From the NCBI GenBank assembly GCA_963794685.1, contig CAWCFK010000005.1, forward strand, positions 1-64,000: a stretch of 64,000 bases of DNA, given 5' to 3'. The translations under genes and the position numbers were made by a program. This DNA comes from CAVTWH01 sp963794685. GTDB taxonomy: Bacteria > Actinomycetota > Actinomycetes > Mycobacteriales > Micromonosporaceae. The notes under the pieces were generated by a model. That model was not told the origin of the DNA, made no database searches, and worked only from the letters and a program-made list of their open reading frames with translations. Each line of letters starts with the position of its first letter. Position 1 is the first letter of the stretch. Below, piece after piece: positions 18,319-26,386 of this stretch.

Positions 18319-20675
18319 GACGGCCTTTCAGACGGTGGGGACGGTACCGGGGGCTGCTGCGCGGTCTCGCCCCGCTCGAAGCCGGCGAACAGCGCGTTGA
18401 GCTGGAGACGTTCGGACTCGGGGTCGCGCCGGGCGGGGCGGGGCGCCGCGGCGGCTGCCGGCGTGTCGGCGGCCATCAGGCCGGGGGCCAGGTGCTGGCC
18501 GGGGCGGCGGCGGGTCAGGCCGCCGCGCTGCTCGGCGGCCGCGCCGTTGCCGTTGCCGGCCGGGCGGGCGGGGGCCGGTGCCCGCAGTTCGGTGACGGCG
18601 GCCGGCCGCAGCGGGCCCGGGGCGGGTAGCGGCGGCGCGGGCCAGGCGGCAACCCGGGCGGGCGCGGCGGTCAGCGCGGGCGGCTGCCCGGCCTCGAGCG
18701 CGGGCAGCGGCGGCCAGCTGGGCAGGGCGGGCAGTTCGAGGGTGCCGGCGGCGGGGCCGAACCAGTCGAACTGTTGCCGGCCGGCGGACAGCGCCGCCGG
18801 CTGCGGGTCGCTCGGGCGGCGGACCAGGTCGACCGCCGCGGCCGGGCGGAACAGCGACGCCGGTACCCGCACGATCGCGGTGACCCCGCCGCCCGGGGTG
18901 GGCTCCAGGCGCACGTTCAGGCCGTGCCGGCGGGCCAGCCGACCCACCACGAACAGGCCGAGCACGGTGGTCGGGGCGACGTCGAGGCGTTCCCGGTCGA
19001 CCAGGCGCCGGTTCTCCTCGGCGATGCGGTCCTCGGTCAGGCCCAGCCCGTGGTCGCTGACCCGGATGGTGAGCTCGTCGCGCAGTTCGGCGGAGACGGC
19101 CACCGGCGAACCGGGCGGGGAGAAGTTGACCGCGTTGGCGAGCAGTTCGCCCAGGATCAGCCGCAGGTCGTCGACGAAGCCGGCGGTGACCGTCACCGGC
19201 GCCACCATCGGCACCTGGACCTGCGCCTCGGGGCCGAGGTCGGCGCAGACGGCGGTAACCACGTCGGCGAGCAGCGCCGGGGAGCCGCCGGCGCCCTGGT
19301 CGACGATGCCGGAGACGACCAGCAGGCTGTCGGCGCTGCGGCGCAGCTGGGTGCGCTGCTGGTCGAGGCGGGCCAGCTGCTCGACGGCGCGCGGGTCGCT
19401 GACCAGGCCGCGCAGCGCCAGGACCTGGCTGCGCTGCCGGCCGACCAGGTTCTGGGTACGCCGGGCGATGTTGGCGAACATGACGGCGACGTTGCGCCGG
19501 GAGTTGACCTGCTGCTCGACCAGCGCCGTGGCGGTGGACTGTACCTGGTTGAAGGCGGCGGCCAGCTCGCCGATCTCGTCGGGGCTGGTGATGTCCACGT
19601 CGGACAGGCGCAGCGGGGGCGCCTCGTCGGCGTCGGTGTCGGTGATGCGGACCAGTTGCCGTTGGGCCAGCGTGGCCACCTCGGTGGCGGCCCGGGTGAG
19701 CTGGCGCAGCGGCCGGGCGATCGAGTTGGAGATGGTCCGGGCCAGCCAGAAGACGGCCAGCAGCAGCACCACGCCGGCGACGCCGACGGCGACGGCGAGG
19801 CGCAGCGCGGCGGTGGAGCGCTGGTTGGCCGAGGTGGCCACGTCGCGGGTGATGCGGTCCTGGGCGACCTGGCGCAGGGTGGTGTAGGAGACGGCGGCGG
19901 ACAGGGCGTCGGCCACGGTCAGGTCGTCGGCGCTGCGGTCGGTGCGGTTGACCGTGGCGACCAGTTGGGTGATGCGGTCGGCGGCCTGACCGGAGGTGAT
20001 CTGGGCGAGCAGCTGCCCCTGCTCCGGCTGGGCCAGTTCGACCAGTTCGTCGGTGAACTGGTCCTCGGCGGTGGCGGCGGCGTTCACCAGGCCGACCGGG
20101 AAGTGCAGGTCACCGGCGGCGGCCACCAGGGTGGCGCCGAGGCTGGCCGCCTCCTCGTTGGCCCGGGTCAGGGCGTCCAGGGAGTGCAGCTCGCGTACCC
20201 CGTCGACGTCGGCGTCCTGCGGGTTGGTCAGCCGCAGCTGGTCGATCAGGTCCGCGATGGCCCGCCGGTACGCCTGGTAGGCGGTTTCGGCGGTGATGGA
20301 GCGGGTGAGGAACAGCGAACGCACGGCGGCGAGGTTGGACAGCGACCGGTCGGCGCGGCGGACCACGGTGGCGGTCTCCGGCCGGGTGCGCAGCCCGGCC
20401 AGGTCGGCGCTGGCGGTGGCGGACTGGGCGACCAGGGCGGTGCGGTCCAGCTGGGTGGAGGTCAGGTAGGCCAGCGCCAGCAGCCGTTCGCGCTGCAGGT
20501 CCTGGATGAACACGCCGACGTCGCGGGCGGTGGCGGTGGCCCCGGCGGTGGCCCGGGCCAGTCGGGCGTCACCGGCCCGTTCGAGCAGGAACGGGGTCAT
20601 GGTCAGCAGGACGGCGACCATGGGCAGGGCAGCGAGCGCGACCAGCTTCTGCCCGATGCCGAGCCGGACGAGCAT
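18315..20675 (-). CDS. Sensor histidine kinase-like protein with NIT domain (CvnA-like)
   Basis: The 786-residue product has one N-terminal membrane segment (LVALAALPMVAVLLTMTPFL), a large extracytoplasmic helical domain resembling nitrate/nitrite-sensing NIT domains (residues about 50-290), a second membrane segment (LAVAVGVAGVVLLLAVFWLA), a HAMP linker, a helical dimer region (NVAVMFANIARRTQNLVGRQ) and an ATPase domain (N-box ELLANAVNFSPPG; G-box HGLGLTEDRI). The usual phospho-accepting histidine is not evident in the dimer region, as in other CvnA proteins. A Pro/Ala-rich tail follows. The start codon overlaps the previous stop by one base, so the five genes 21787-16927 form one operon. 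Confidence 0.9.
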   Translation of the reverse strand: MLVRLGIGQKLVALAALPMVAVLLTMTPFLLERAGDARLARATAGATATARDVGVFIQDLQRERLLALAYLTSTQLDRTALVAQSATASADLAGLRTRPETATVVRRADRSLSNLAAVRSLFLTRSITAETAYQAYRRAIADLIDQLRLTNPQDADVDGVRELHSLDALTRANEEAASLGATLVAAAGDLHFPVGLVNAAATAEDQFTDELVELAQPEQGQLLAQITSGQAADRITQLVATVNRTDRSADDLTVADALSAAVSYTTLRQVAQDRITRDVATSANQRSTAALRLAVAVGVAGVVLLLAVFWLARTISNSIARPLRQLTRAATEVATLAQRQLVRITDTDADEAPPLRLSDVDITSPDEIGELAAAFNQVQSTATALVEQQVNSRRNVAVMFANIARRTQNLVGRQRSQVLALRGLVSDPRAVEQLARLDQQRTQLRRSADSLLVVSGIVDQGAGGSPALLADVVTAVCADLGPEAQVQVPMVAPVTVTAGFVDDLRLILGELLANAVNFSPPGSPVAVSAELRDELTIRVSDHGLGLTEDRIAEENRRLVDRERLDVAPTTVLGLFVVGRLARRHGLNVRLEPTPGGGVTAIVRVPASLFRPAAAVDLVRRPSDPQPAALSAGRQQFDWFGPAAGTLELPALPSWPPLPALEAGQPPALTAAPARVAAWPAPPLPAPGPLRPAAVTELRAPAPARPAGNGNGAAAEQRGGLTRRRPGQHLAPGLMAADTPAAAAAPRPARRDPESERLQLNALFAGFERGETAQQPPVPSPPSERPS

Positions 20676-21787
20676 CAGTGGGCCCCCCGGTGGTTGGTCG
20701 CGGGGCGACCGGCCAGTACGGGTTCCGGCTCACGGGCGGCTTCGGCGCTGCGCCGGGGCCGGGTGGTGTTCTGCGGCGCGGGGGCGGGCGGGTCGACGAC
20801 CGGCCGGGGCCGGCGGCGGGTCAGCAGGGCGACGACGGCGAGCAGGTAGGCCAGGATGGCGCCGCCGCCGGCCAGCTGGTGGCGCTGGCGCAGCTGGTCG
20901 AGCTGACCGGCGCGGGTGATGAGCAGGTTGCCGACCTGGGTGAGCAGCGAGTGGGTGAGCGGCAGTGCGGTGTCGAAGATCGCCTTGGAGCCGGTGACCA
21001 GCTGGTCGGCGGTGGCCGGGGCGGTCTGGGTGACGGCGGTCGGCGGGGTGAAGGCGGCCACGGCGGTACGGAAGGCGTCCAGCGGCAGGGCGATGGTGGA
21101 GCCGAGGGTGTGGTTCTGGGTGGCCGAGATGGCCTTGTTGAGGTCGTTGGTGACGGTCTCACCGTCGCTGGCCACGGCGTAGCGGGCGATGGCGGCGCGT
21201 TCGGCGTCGTCCCCGGTGAGCATCGCGGTACCGGCGAGGCTGGCCAGGTCGGCGGCCCGACCGGCCTGGACCATCACGTCGGGCAGCGCGACCAGGGCGG
21301 ACTGGGCGGCGTAGTAGAGGTCGTCGTCGGAGTCGTGGGTGAGGCCGGCGTTGTCGCCCGCGGTCCGGCCCAGGTTGATGGCCAGCGCCACCACGTCACT
21401 CCAGGTCTGGTACCGCTCGCGTGGGGTGCCGGTGTCGGCCAGCGCGCTCTCGGCCTTGGTACGCAGGTCCAGGAAGCGCTGGGTGGTGCCCAGCAGGGCG
21501 CCGTTGGCCTGGTCGGCGACGGCCACGCTGCTGAAGGATTTGCGCAGCTTGTCAGGGTCGACCTTGGCGCCGCGCACGGCGGCGGTCTGGGCCTGCACGA
21601 GTTGGCCGATGAGCCCGGTCATCGGGTGCAGGTAGGCCACGCCACGCTGCTCGCGGTCGGTGCGGTCGTGGGCCTGGGCGCGGGCCTGCCAGGTGCTGGT
21701 GAGGACCACGCCGAAGGACCCGGCGACCACCGACGCGCAGACGAACAGCACGGTGGCCCGCAACCAGGCCCGACGCGTCTGTGCCAC
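20675..21787 (-). CDS. Membrane protein with extracytoplasmic helical sensor-like domain, conservon operon leader
   Basis: The GTG at 21787 is chosen because GGGGAGGA lies 5 bases upstream. The 370-residue product has a membrane segment (ATVLFVCASVVAGSFGVVL), a long helical outside domain (residues about 40-310) similar in style to the NIT-like region of the next gene, a second segment (GGGAILAYLLAVVALL) and a basic tail. It has no kinase domain. It may be a paralogous sensor or receptor partner of the CvnA-like kinase, to which it is translationally coupled. Confidence 0.7.
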   Translation of the reverse strand: MAQTRRAWLRATVLFVCASVVAGSFGVVLTSTWQARAQAHDRTDREQRGVAYLHPMTGLIGQLVQAQTAAVRGAKVDPDKLRKSFSSVAVADQANGALLGTTQRFLDLRTKAESALADTGTPRERYQTWSDVVALAINLGRTAGDNAGLTHDSDDDLYYAAQSALVALPDVMVQAGRAADLASLAGTAMLTGDDAERAAIARYAVASDGETVTNDLNKAISATQNHTLGSTIALPLDAFRTAVAAFTPPTAVTQTAPATADQLVTGSKAIFDTALPLTHSLLTQVGNLLITRAGQLDQLRQRHQLAGGGAILAYLLAVVALLTRRRPRPVVDPPAPAPQNTTRPRRSAEAAREPEPVLAGRPATNHRGAH

Positions 21788-22043
21788 TGGAATCCTCCCC
21801 TTCACCCCTGTGTCACCGTGGCTAGTGCGGACCGTAAAGGCAACAGCCGATCGGTCAGCGCCTATCGGCCATGAAGCCCGGACCGGGCGATACCGCATCT
21901 TTCGACACGCGGGGCGGCTGTGTGGCGATGTCGGTGGCGCCTGGTAGAAAGCAGGGAGTCAAACATGTGTTCGGATGCGCAGCCGCGTCGACGCCGGTGA
22001 TCCCGGCGGCCCGAGCGGCGGCGGGGGCAGAGTGGGAGTGGCT

Positions 22044-23162
22044 GTGGCGGCGGGACTGTCCACGCGGGATGTGCAGATGGTACGGGAGGCGCTGGCCGCC
22101 GGGCGCCGGCCCCGGGTGGTGTTCACCCCGGCCGCCGGGCAGATCGCCGGCCAGCAGGGTCAGGTCGTGCAGTTGACCGATCCGGCGGCCGGGGAAGACT
22201 TCGTGGTGGTCCGCTTCGGCCGCGACGAACTGCCCTTCTCTCCTGCCGAGGTGAGCGTGGTGCCCAGGGGCACGGCCGGCCGCCGGGCACGGGATGCCGG
22301 GCGCGGCAAGCAGTCCGGGGCGGCGGGCGACCCATCCGCCGCCGCTTCGGCCGGTGAGCCGCCCGGCAGACAGGCTGCCGCCATTTCGGCAGGTGAGTCA
22401 TCCGGCAAACAGATCGCCGCCGCTTCGGCGGGTGAGCCACCGGGGAAACAGACCGGCGCCATCTCGGGTAGCCCGCCCGGGCGGCAGGCCGCTGCCGGGG
22501 CGGCCGATCGTCGGTCCGGGAAGCAGGCCGCTTCTGCGGATGGCCCGGCTGCGAAGCCGGTGGCCGCCGCTGGGCCGGCCGGTGACCGGTCCGCGCAGCC
22601 GGCCGGGGGCGCCACGGTGGCCACTGACCGGGGCAGCCGGGGCGTACCGGCGCGTCGCGGCGCGGCTCCGACGCAGCGCCGACCGGACGTGGCGACCCCG
22701 GACCCGGATGCGACGATGCCCGCCGGGGCGTCACCGGCCGGCAGCGGCGACGCCCCGCAGCAGGGCACCGCACCGCTCCCCCAGCCCGACCGGCCGGCCG
22801 CCGGCGGTACCCGTCGACAGGAGAATCAGAGCGTGGACAGTCAGGAGACCCCGACCGGCGCGCCCCGCCGTACCCCGCGGCAGGCCAAGCCGAAGGCGCC
22901 AGCCGCGCTGACGGTGACCCTCGCCTACGCCGAGGGCGAGTGGACGGTCGGCGCGACGCAGGGCAGCCGGGCGCTGGCCAAGCCGTACGTGATCAAGCCG
23001 GCCGAGGCGTTGAAGTTCGTCGGCCTGCTCGACGTCCCCGGCGTGCACGAGGCGGTGGAGCAGATCATCGCCGCCGAACGGGACACCGCCCGCGGCCAGG
23101 CCGAGCGGCTGCGCGCCGAACTGGCCGAGGTGGAGGCCAAGCTCGCCGAGCTGGGCGCCTGA
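22044..23162 (+). CDS. Conserved protein with KOW-like N-terminus, repeat linker and coiled-coil C-terminus
   Basis: The GTG at 22044 follows GGGAG by 5 bases; the frame also allows 21975 or 22032. Residues 1-70 (STRDVQMVREALAAGRRPRV, QQGQVVQLTDP, EDFVVVRFGRDELPFSP) resemble a small beta-barrel of the KOW/SH3 kind. A long linker holds imperfect 13-16-residue repeats (SAGEPPGRQAAA, SAGESSGKQIAA, SAGEPPGKQTGA). The C-terminal 90 residues form a compact domain (LTVTLAYAEGEWTVGATQGS, KPYVIKPAEALKFVGLLD) ending in a coiled coil. Probably nucleic-acid or ribosome associated, but this is inference. Divergent from the conservon operon. Confidence 0.65.
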   Translation: MAAGLSTRDVQMVREALAAGRRPRVVFTPAAGQIAGQQGQVVQLTDPAAGEDFVVVRFGRDELPFSPAEVSVVPRGTAGRRARDAGRGKQSGAAGDPSAAASAGEPPGRQAAAISAGESSGKQIAAASAGEPPGKQTGAISGSPPGRQAAAGAADRRSGKQAASADGPAAKPVAAAGPAGDRSAQPAGGATVATDRGSRGVPARRGAAPTQRRPDVATPDPDATMPAGASPAGSGDAPQQGTAPLPQPDRPAAGGTRRQENQSVDSQETPTGAPRRTPRQAKPKAPAALTVTLAYAEGEWTVGATQGSRALAKPYVIKPAEALKFVGLLDVPGVHEAVEQIIAAERDTARGQAERLRAELAEVEAKLAELGA

Positions 23163-23226
23163 GCGGGCCGGCCGGCTCGTCGCGCCGGGGCCGCCCGGTG
23201 ACGTGGCGGGCCCCGGCGCCGGCCGG

Positions 23227-24222
23227 TCAGCCGGGGATGTGCGCGACGCCGATGCGGCGACGGAAGACCCAGTAGGTCCAGCCCTGGTAGAGCAGCACGA
23301 TCGGGGTGAACACCAGGGCCACCACCGTCATGATCTTCAGCGTGTACGGGCTGGACGAGGCGTTGTCGACGGTCAGCGTGCCGGCGGCGGTGAGGGTGGA
23401 CGGCAGCACCGTCGGGTAGAGCGCGGCGAACAGCGCCGCCACGGTCAGCGCGATGGCCGCCGCGGTACCGGCGAACGACCAGCCTTCCCGGCCGGCGCGG
23501 ACCGCGGCCAGGCCGGCGACCAGGCACAGGGCGGCGGCAACGGACAGCAGCAGGGAGCCGGTGCTGTGCCGGATGGTGGCCGTCCAGGCCAGGAACGCCA
23601 CCGTCAGCGGCGCGGCCAGCACGCCCAGCCGCAGCGCCAGCCTACGGGCCCGGACCCGGACGTCGCCGACGGTCTTCAGCGCCAGGAACACCGCCCCGTG
23701 GGTGGCGAACACGGTCAGCGTCACCAGCCCGGCGAGCAGGGCGTAGGGGTGCAGCAGGTCGAGGAGGCCGCCGACGTACTCGTGCCGGGCGTCCAGTGGG
23801 ACCCCGCGCACGATGTTGCCGAACGCCACCCCCCACAGCAGGGCCGGTACCGCCGAGCCGACCACGATGCAGGCGTCGAAGCGGCGCCGCCAGGCCGGGT
23901 CGGGGCGCTTGCCGCGGTACTCGAAGGCCACCCCGCGCAGGATCAGCGCCACCAGGATGAGCAGCAGCGCCAGGTAGAAGCCGGAGAACAGGCTGGCGTA
24001 CCACTCGGGGAAGGCGGCGAAGGTGGCGCCACCGGCGGTGAGCACCCACACCTCGTTGCCGTCCCAGACCGGGCCGATGGTGTTGATCAGGACCCGGCGG
24101 TGCGGTTCGTCCCGGCCGAGGACCGGCAGCAGCATCCCGACGCCGAAGTCGAAGCCTTCCAGGACGAAGTAGCCGGTCCACAGCACCGCGATGAGGATGA
24201 ACCAGACGTCGTGCAGGTGCAT
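23227..24222 (-). CDS. cydB: Cytochrome bd oxidase subunit II
   Basis: This 331-residue multi-pass membrane protein pairs with CydA in the quinol-oxidising cytochrome bd complex. The N-terminus is typical (HDVWFILIAVLWTGYFVLEG, then FDFGVGMLLPVLGRDEPHRR, GPVWDGNEVWVLTAGGATFAAFP), and the C-terminus has LYQGWTYWVFRRRI. It starts at the ATG at 24222 with GGGAGGGG 5 bases before, 16 bases after cydA. No cydDC assembly genes adjoin. Confidence 0.96.
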   Translation of the reverse strand: MHLHDVWFILIAVLWTGYFVLEGFDFGVGMLLPVLGRDEPHRRVLINTIGPVWDGNEVWVLTAGGATFAAFPEWYASLFSGFYLALLLILVALILRGVAFEYRGKRPDPAWRRRFDACIVVGSAVPALLWGVAFGNIVRGVPLDARHEYVGGLLDLLHPYALLAGLVTLTVFATHGAVFLALKTVGDVRVRARRLALRLGVLAAPLTVAFLAWTATIRHSTGSLLLSVAAALCLVAGLAAVRAGREGWSFAGTAAAIALTVAALFAALYPTVLPSTLTAAGTLTVDNASSSPYTLKIMTVVALVFTPIVLLYQGWTYWVFRRRIGVAHIPG

Positions 24223-24238
24223 GTCAACCCCTCCCGGG

Positions 24239-25681
24239 TCAGTAGGCGAAGGCCAGTGGCTGCTCGTCGGTGTCCGGCACCGGTTGCGGCGGGGTGACGT
24301 CGGGCAGGCCGGCGCGGATGCTGCGCAGCAGCAGGCCCACCTCGACGACGGCCAGCGCGCCGTAGAGCAGGGTGAAGACGGTCAGCGAGGTGACCACTTC
24401 GGCGGTGGAGACGGTCGGTGAGACGCCGGCCGAGGTCTGCAGCTGGCTGAAGACGATCCAGGGTTGCCGGCCCATCTCGGTGAAGATCCAGCCGAACGAG
24501 TTGGCGGCCAGCGGCAGCAGGGGCAGCGCCACGGCGGCGCGCAGCAGCCAGCGGGCGCCGCGCGGGGCCCGTGGGGTGTCCGGGTCGGCGAAGCCGGGGG
24601 TACGGCCACCGCGCAGCGCCCAGAGCGCCCAGAGGGCGGCGACTGCGGCGGCCATGCCGACGCCGATCATGAGCCGGAAGGTCCAGTAGGTGACCGGGAT
24701 GATCGGCTTGTAGTTGCCCGGGCCGTAGGTCTGCTCGTAGCGGGCCTGCAGGTCGTTGATGCCCTCGACGCGGCCGTCGAAGTGGCCGGTGGCCAGGAAG
24801 GACAGCAGGTCGGGGGCGTCCAGGGAGTAGAGCGGGCGGCTGCCGTCCAGGGTGCCGACGGTGAACACGGAGAACGGCGCGGGCTGGGCGGTGGTGTAGA
24901 GGGCTTCGGCGGCGGCCATCTTCATCGGCTGTACCTCGGTCATGATCTTGCCCTGGATGTCGCCGGTGACGGCGAGGGCGGTCGCGGCGACCAGGGTGGT
25001 CCAGGCGCCCACTTTCATGGCCGAGCGGAACGCCGCCCGGGTGGCCGGGTCGGGCCGGCGGATCGTGTGCCACAGCGCCACGGCCAGCACCAGTGCCCCG
25101 GCGGACAGGAACGCCCCGGCGACGGTGTGCGGGAAGGTGATCAGCGCGACCTTGTTGGTCAGCACGGCCGGGAAGTCGGTCAGTTCCGCCCGCCCGCGCG
25201 CCTGGTCGATGCGGAAGCCGACCGGGTGCTGCATCCAGGAGTTGGCGGCCAGGATGAAGTAGGCGCTCAGCAGCGTGCCGACCGCGACCAGCCAGATGCA
25301 GGCCAGGTGGACGCGGCGGGGCAGCCGGTCCCAGCCGAAGATCCACAGGCCGATGAAGGTGGACTCCAGGAAGAACGCCAGCAGCGCCTCGATGGCCAGC
25401 GGGGCGCCGAAGATGTCGCCCACGAAGCGGGAGTAGCTGCTCCAGTTCATGCCGAACTGGAACTCCTGCACGATGCCGGTGACCACGCCCATCGCGATGT
25501 TGACCAGGAACAGCTTGCCGTAGAACTTGGTGAGCTTGAGCCAGCGCTCGTCGCCGGTGCGTACCCAGGCGGTCTGCAGGCCGGCGACGATGCCGGCCAG
25601 GCCGATGGTCAACGGGACGAACAGGAAGTGGTACACGGTGGTGGCGCCGAACTGCCAGCGGGCCACGTCCAGGGCGTTCAT
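24239..25681 (-). CDS. cydA: Cytochrome bd oxidase subunit I
   Basis: The 480-residue haem-carrying subunit. Expected ligands are visible: His18 (high-spin haem side), His185 in ITFPHTVAGAF and Met338 in TFRLMIGVG (haem b558), and acidic residues Glu98 and Glu106 in the proton path. The quinol loop region (residues about 245-325) is of the short type. The C-terminal GWIFTEMGRQPWIVFSQL is conserved. An AGGGGGAG ribosome site precedes the ATG. An inverted repeat lies 30-50 bases upstream of the start. Confidence 0.97.
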   Translation of the reverse strand: MNALDVARWQFGATTVYHFLFVPLTIGLAGIVAGLQTAWVRTGDERWLKLTKFYGKLFLVNIAMGVVTGIVQEFQFGMNWSSYSRFVGDIFGAPLAIEALLAFFLESTFIGLWIFGWDRLPRRVHLACIWLVAVGTLLSAYFILAANSWMQHPVGFRIDQARGRAELTDFPAVLTNKVALITFPHTVAGAFLSAGALVLAVALWHTIRRPDPATRAAFRSAMKVGAWTTLVAATALAVTGDIQGKIMTEVQPMKMAAAEALYTTAQPAPFSVFTVGTLDGSRPLYSLDAPDLLSFLATGHFDGRVEGINDLQARYEQTYGPGNYKPIIPVTYWTFRLMIGVGMAAAVAALWALWALRGGRTPGFADPDTPRAPRGARWLLRAAVALPLLPLAANSFGWIFTEMGRQPWIVFSQLQTSAGVSPTVSTAEVVTSLTVFTLLYGALAVVEVGLLLRSIRAGLPDVTPPQPVPDTDEQPLAFAY

Positions 25682-25710
25682 GCCGCGCTCCCCCTCATAT
25701 GTCGCCGCGC

Positions 25711-25731
25711 TACGTGTTGTGTGTCCACGTA
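25711..25731. promoter_or_regulatory. TACGTG-N9-CACGTA inverted repeat upstream of cydAB
   Basis: Perfect 6-bp arms separated by nine bases, 30-50 bases before the cydA start. It is a candidate operator for redox control of cydAB. It does not match the Rex consensus I know. Bases 25682-25840 otherwise hold only the cydA leader and a GC-rich spacer. Confidence 0.4.
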
Positions 25732-25840
25732 TACAGGACGGCTCGGGGCGGTCGACGACCAGCCCCTCCCGGGGAGGAGTAGAGCACCAGGGGAACGCCG
25801 CGGATCAGGGGCGAACGACCCTGGTCCCGGCGGCGCAGTG

Positions 25841-26386
25841 TCAGGCGGTGGGGCGGCGCTGGCGCAGGTAGCTGAGCACCGCTTCGCGGGTGGTACGCAC
25901 GCCGAGCATGTCGCGGGCCTGGGCGATACGCCGGTTCGCGGTGCGCAGCGACAGGTACTCGGCCGCCGCGGCGGCCGCGATCGTCTCCCCGTTGGCCAGC
26001 CGGTCCAGCAGCGCCCGCTGCTCCGGCAGCAGCGCCGGACCGGCCGCCGACGACTCCACCACCGAGGAGGTGACCGGCTCCTGCTCCGGGTCGCGCGTCA
26101 CCGGGCCGAGCCGGCGCAGGTCACCCAGCAGCGCCCGGCCCACGTCGCTGGACTCGTCGGCGATCGCCACCACGCCGGCGCCCCGAGCCGCCGCATGCAC
26201 CGCCAGCTGCGCAGTGTCCACATCGACCACCCGACCGTAGAGGACCACCCGGGCATCGCTGACGTCCCAGGCCGGATCCGGCAGAGCAAAGCCCTCCCTG
26301 GTCCGCCAGCCCGCCCGGACCAGGCGGCGCAGCGCCGAACTGGCCTCGCTTGTTGTCGACACCACGTAACGCGGTGTAGCGGTCAT
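25841..26386 (-). CDS. Small LuxR-type helix-turn-helix regulator
   Basis: The 181-residue protein has a receiver-like but incomplete N-terminal region (ARVVLYGRVVDVDTAQLAVH, no clear phospho-acceptor pocket) and a C-terminal LuxR/GerE-like helix-turn-helix (LPEQRALLDRLANGETIAAA, EYLSLRTANRRIAQARDMLG). It overlaps the stop of the large regulator by four bases (ATGA), so the two are coupled. Probably a partner transcription factor; targets unknown. Confidence 0.75.
   Translation of the reverse strand: MTATPRYVVSTTSEASSALRRLVRAGWRTREGFALPDPAWDVSDARVVLYGRVVDVDTAQLAVHAAARGAGVVAIADESSDVGRALLGDLRRLGPVTRDPEQEPVTSSVVESSAAGPALLPEQRALLDRLANGETIAAAAAAEYLSLRTANRRIAQARDMLGVRTTREAVLSYLRQRRPTA

Noticed and set aside
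23227..25681. Cyanide-insensitive oxidase as an alternative name for cydAB
   Set aside because: CIO-type proteins are close relatives, but nothing in the sequence separates this pair from ordinary bd oxidase, so the general cyd names are used.
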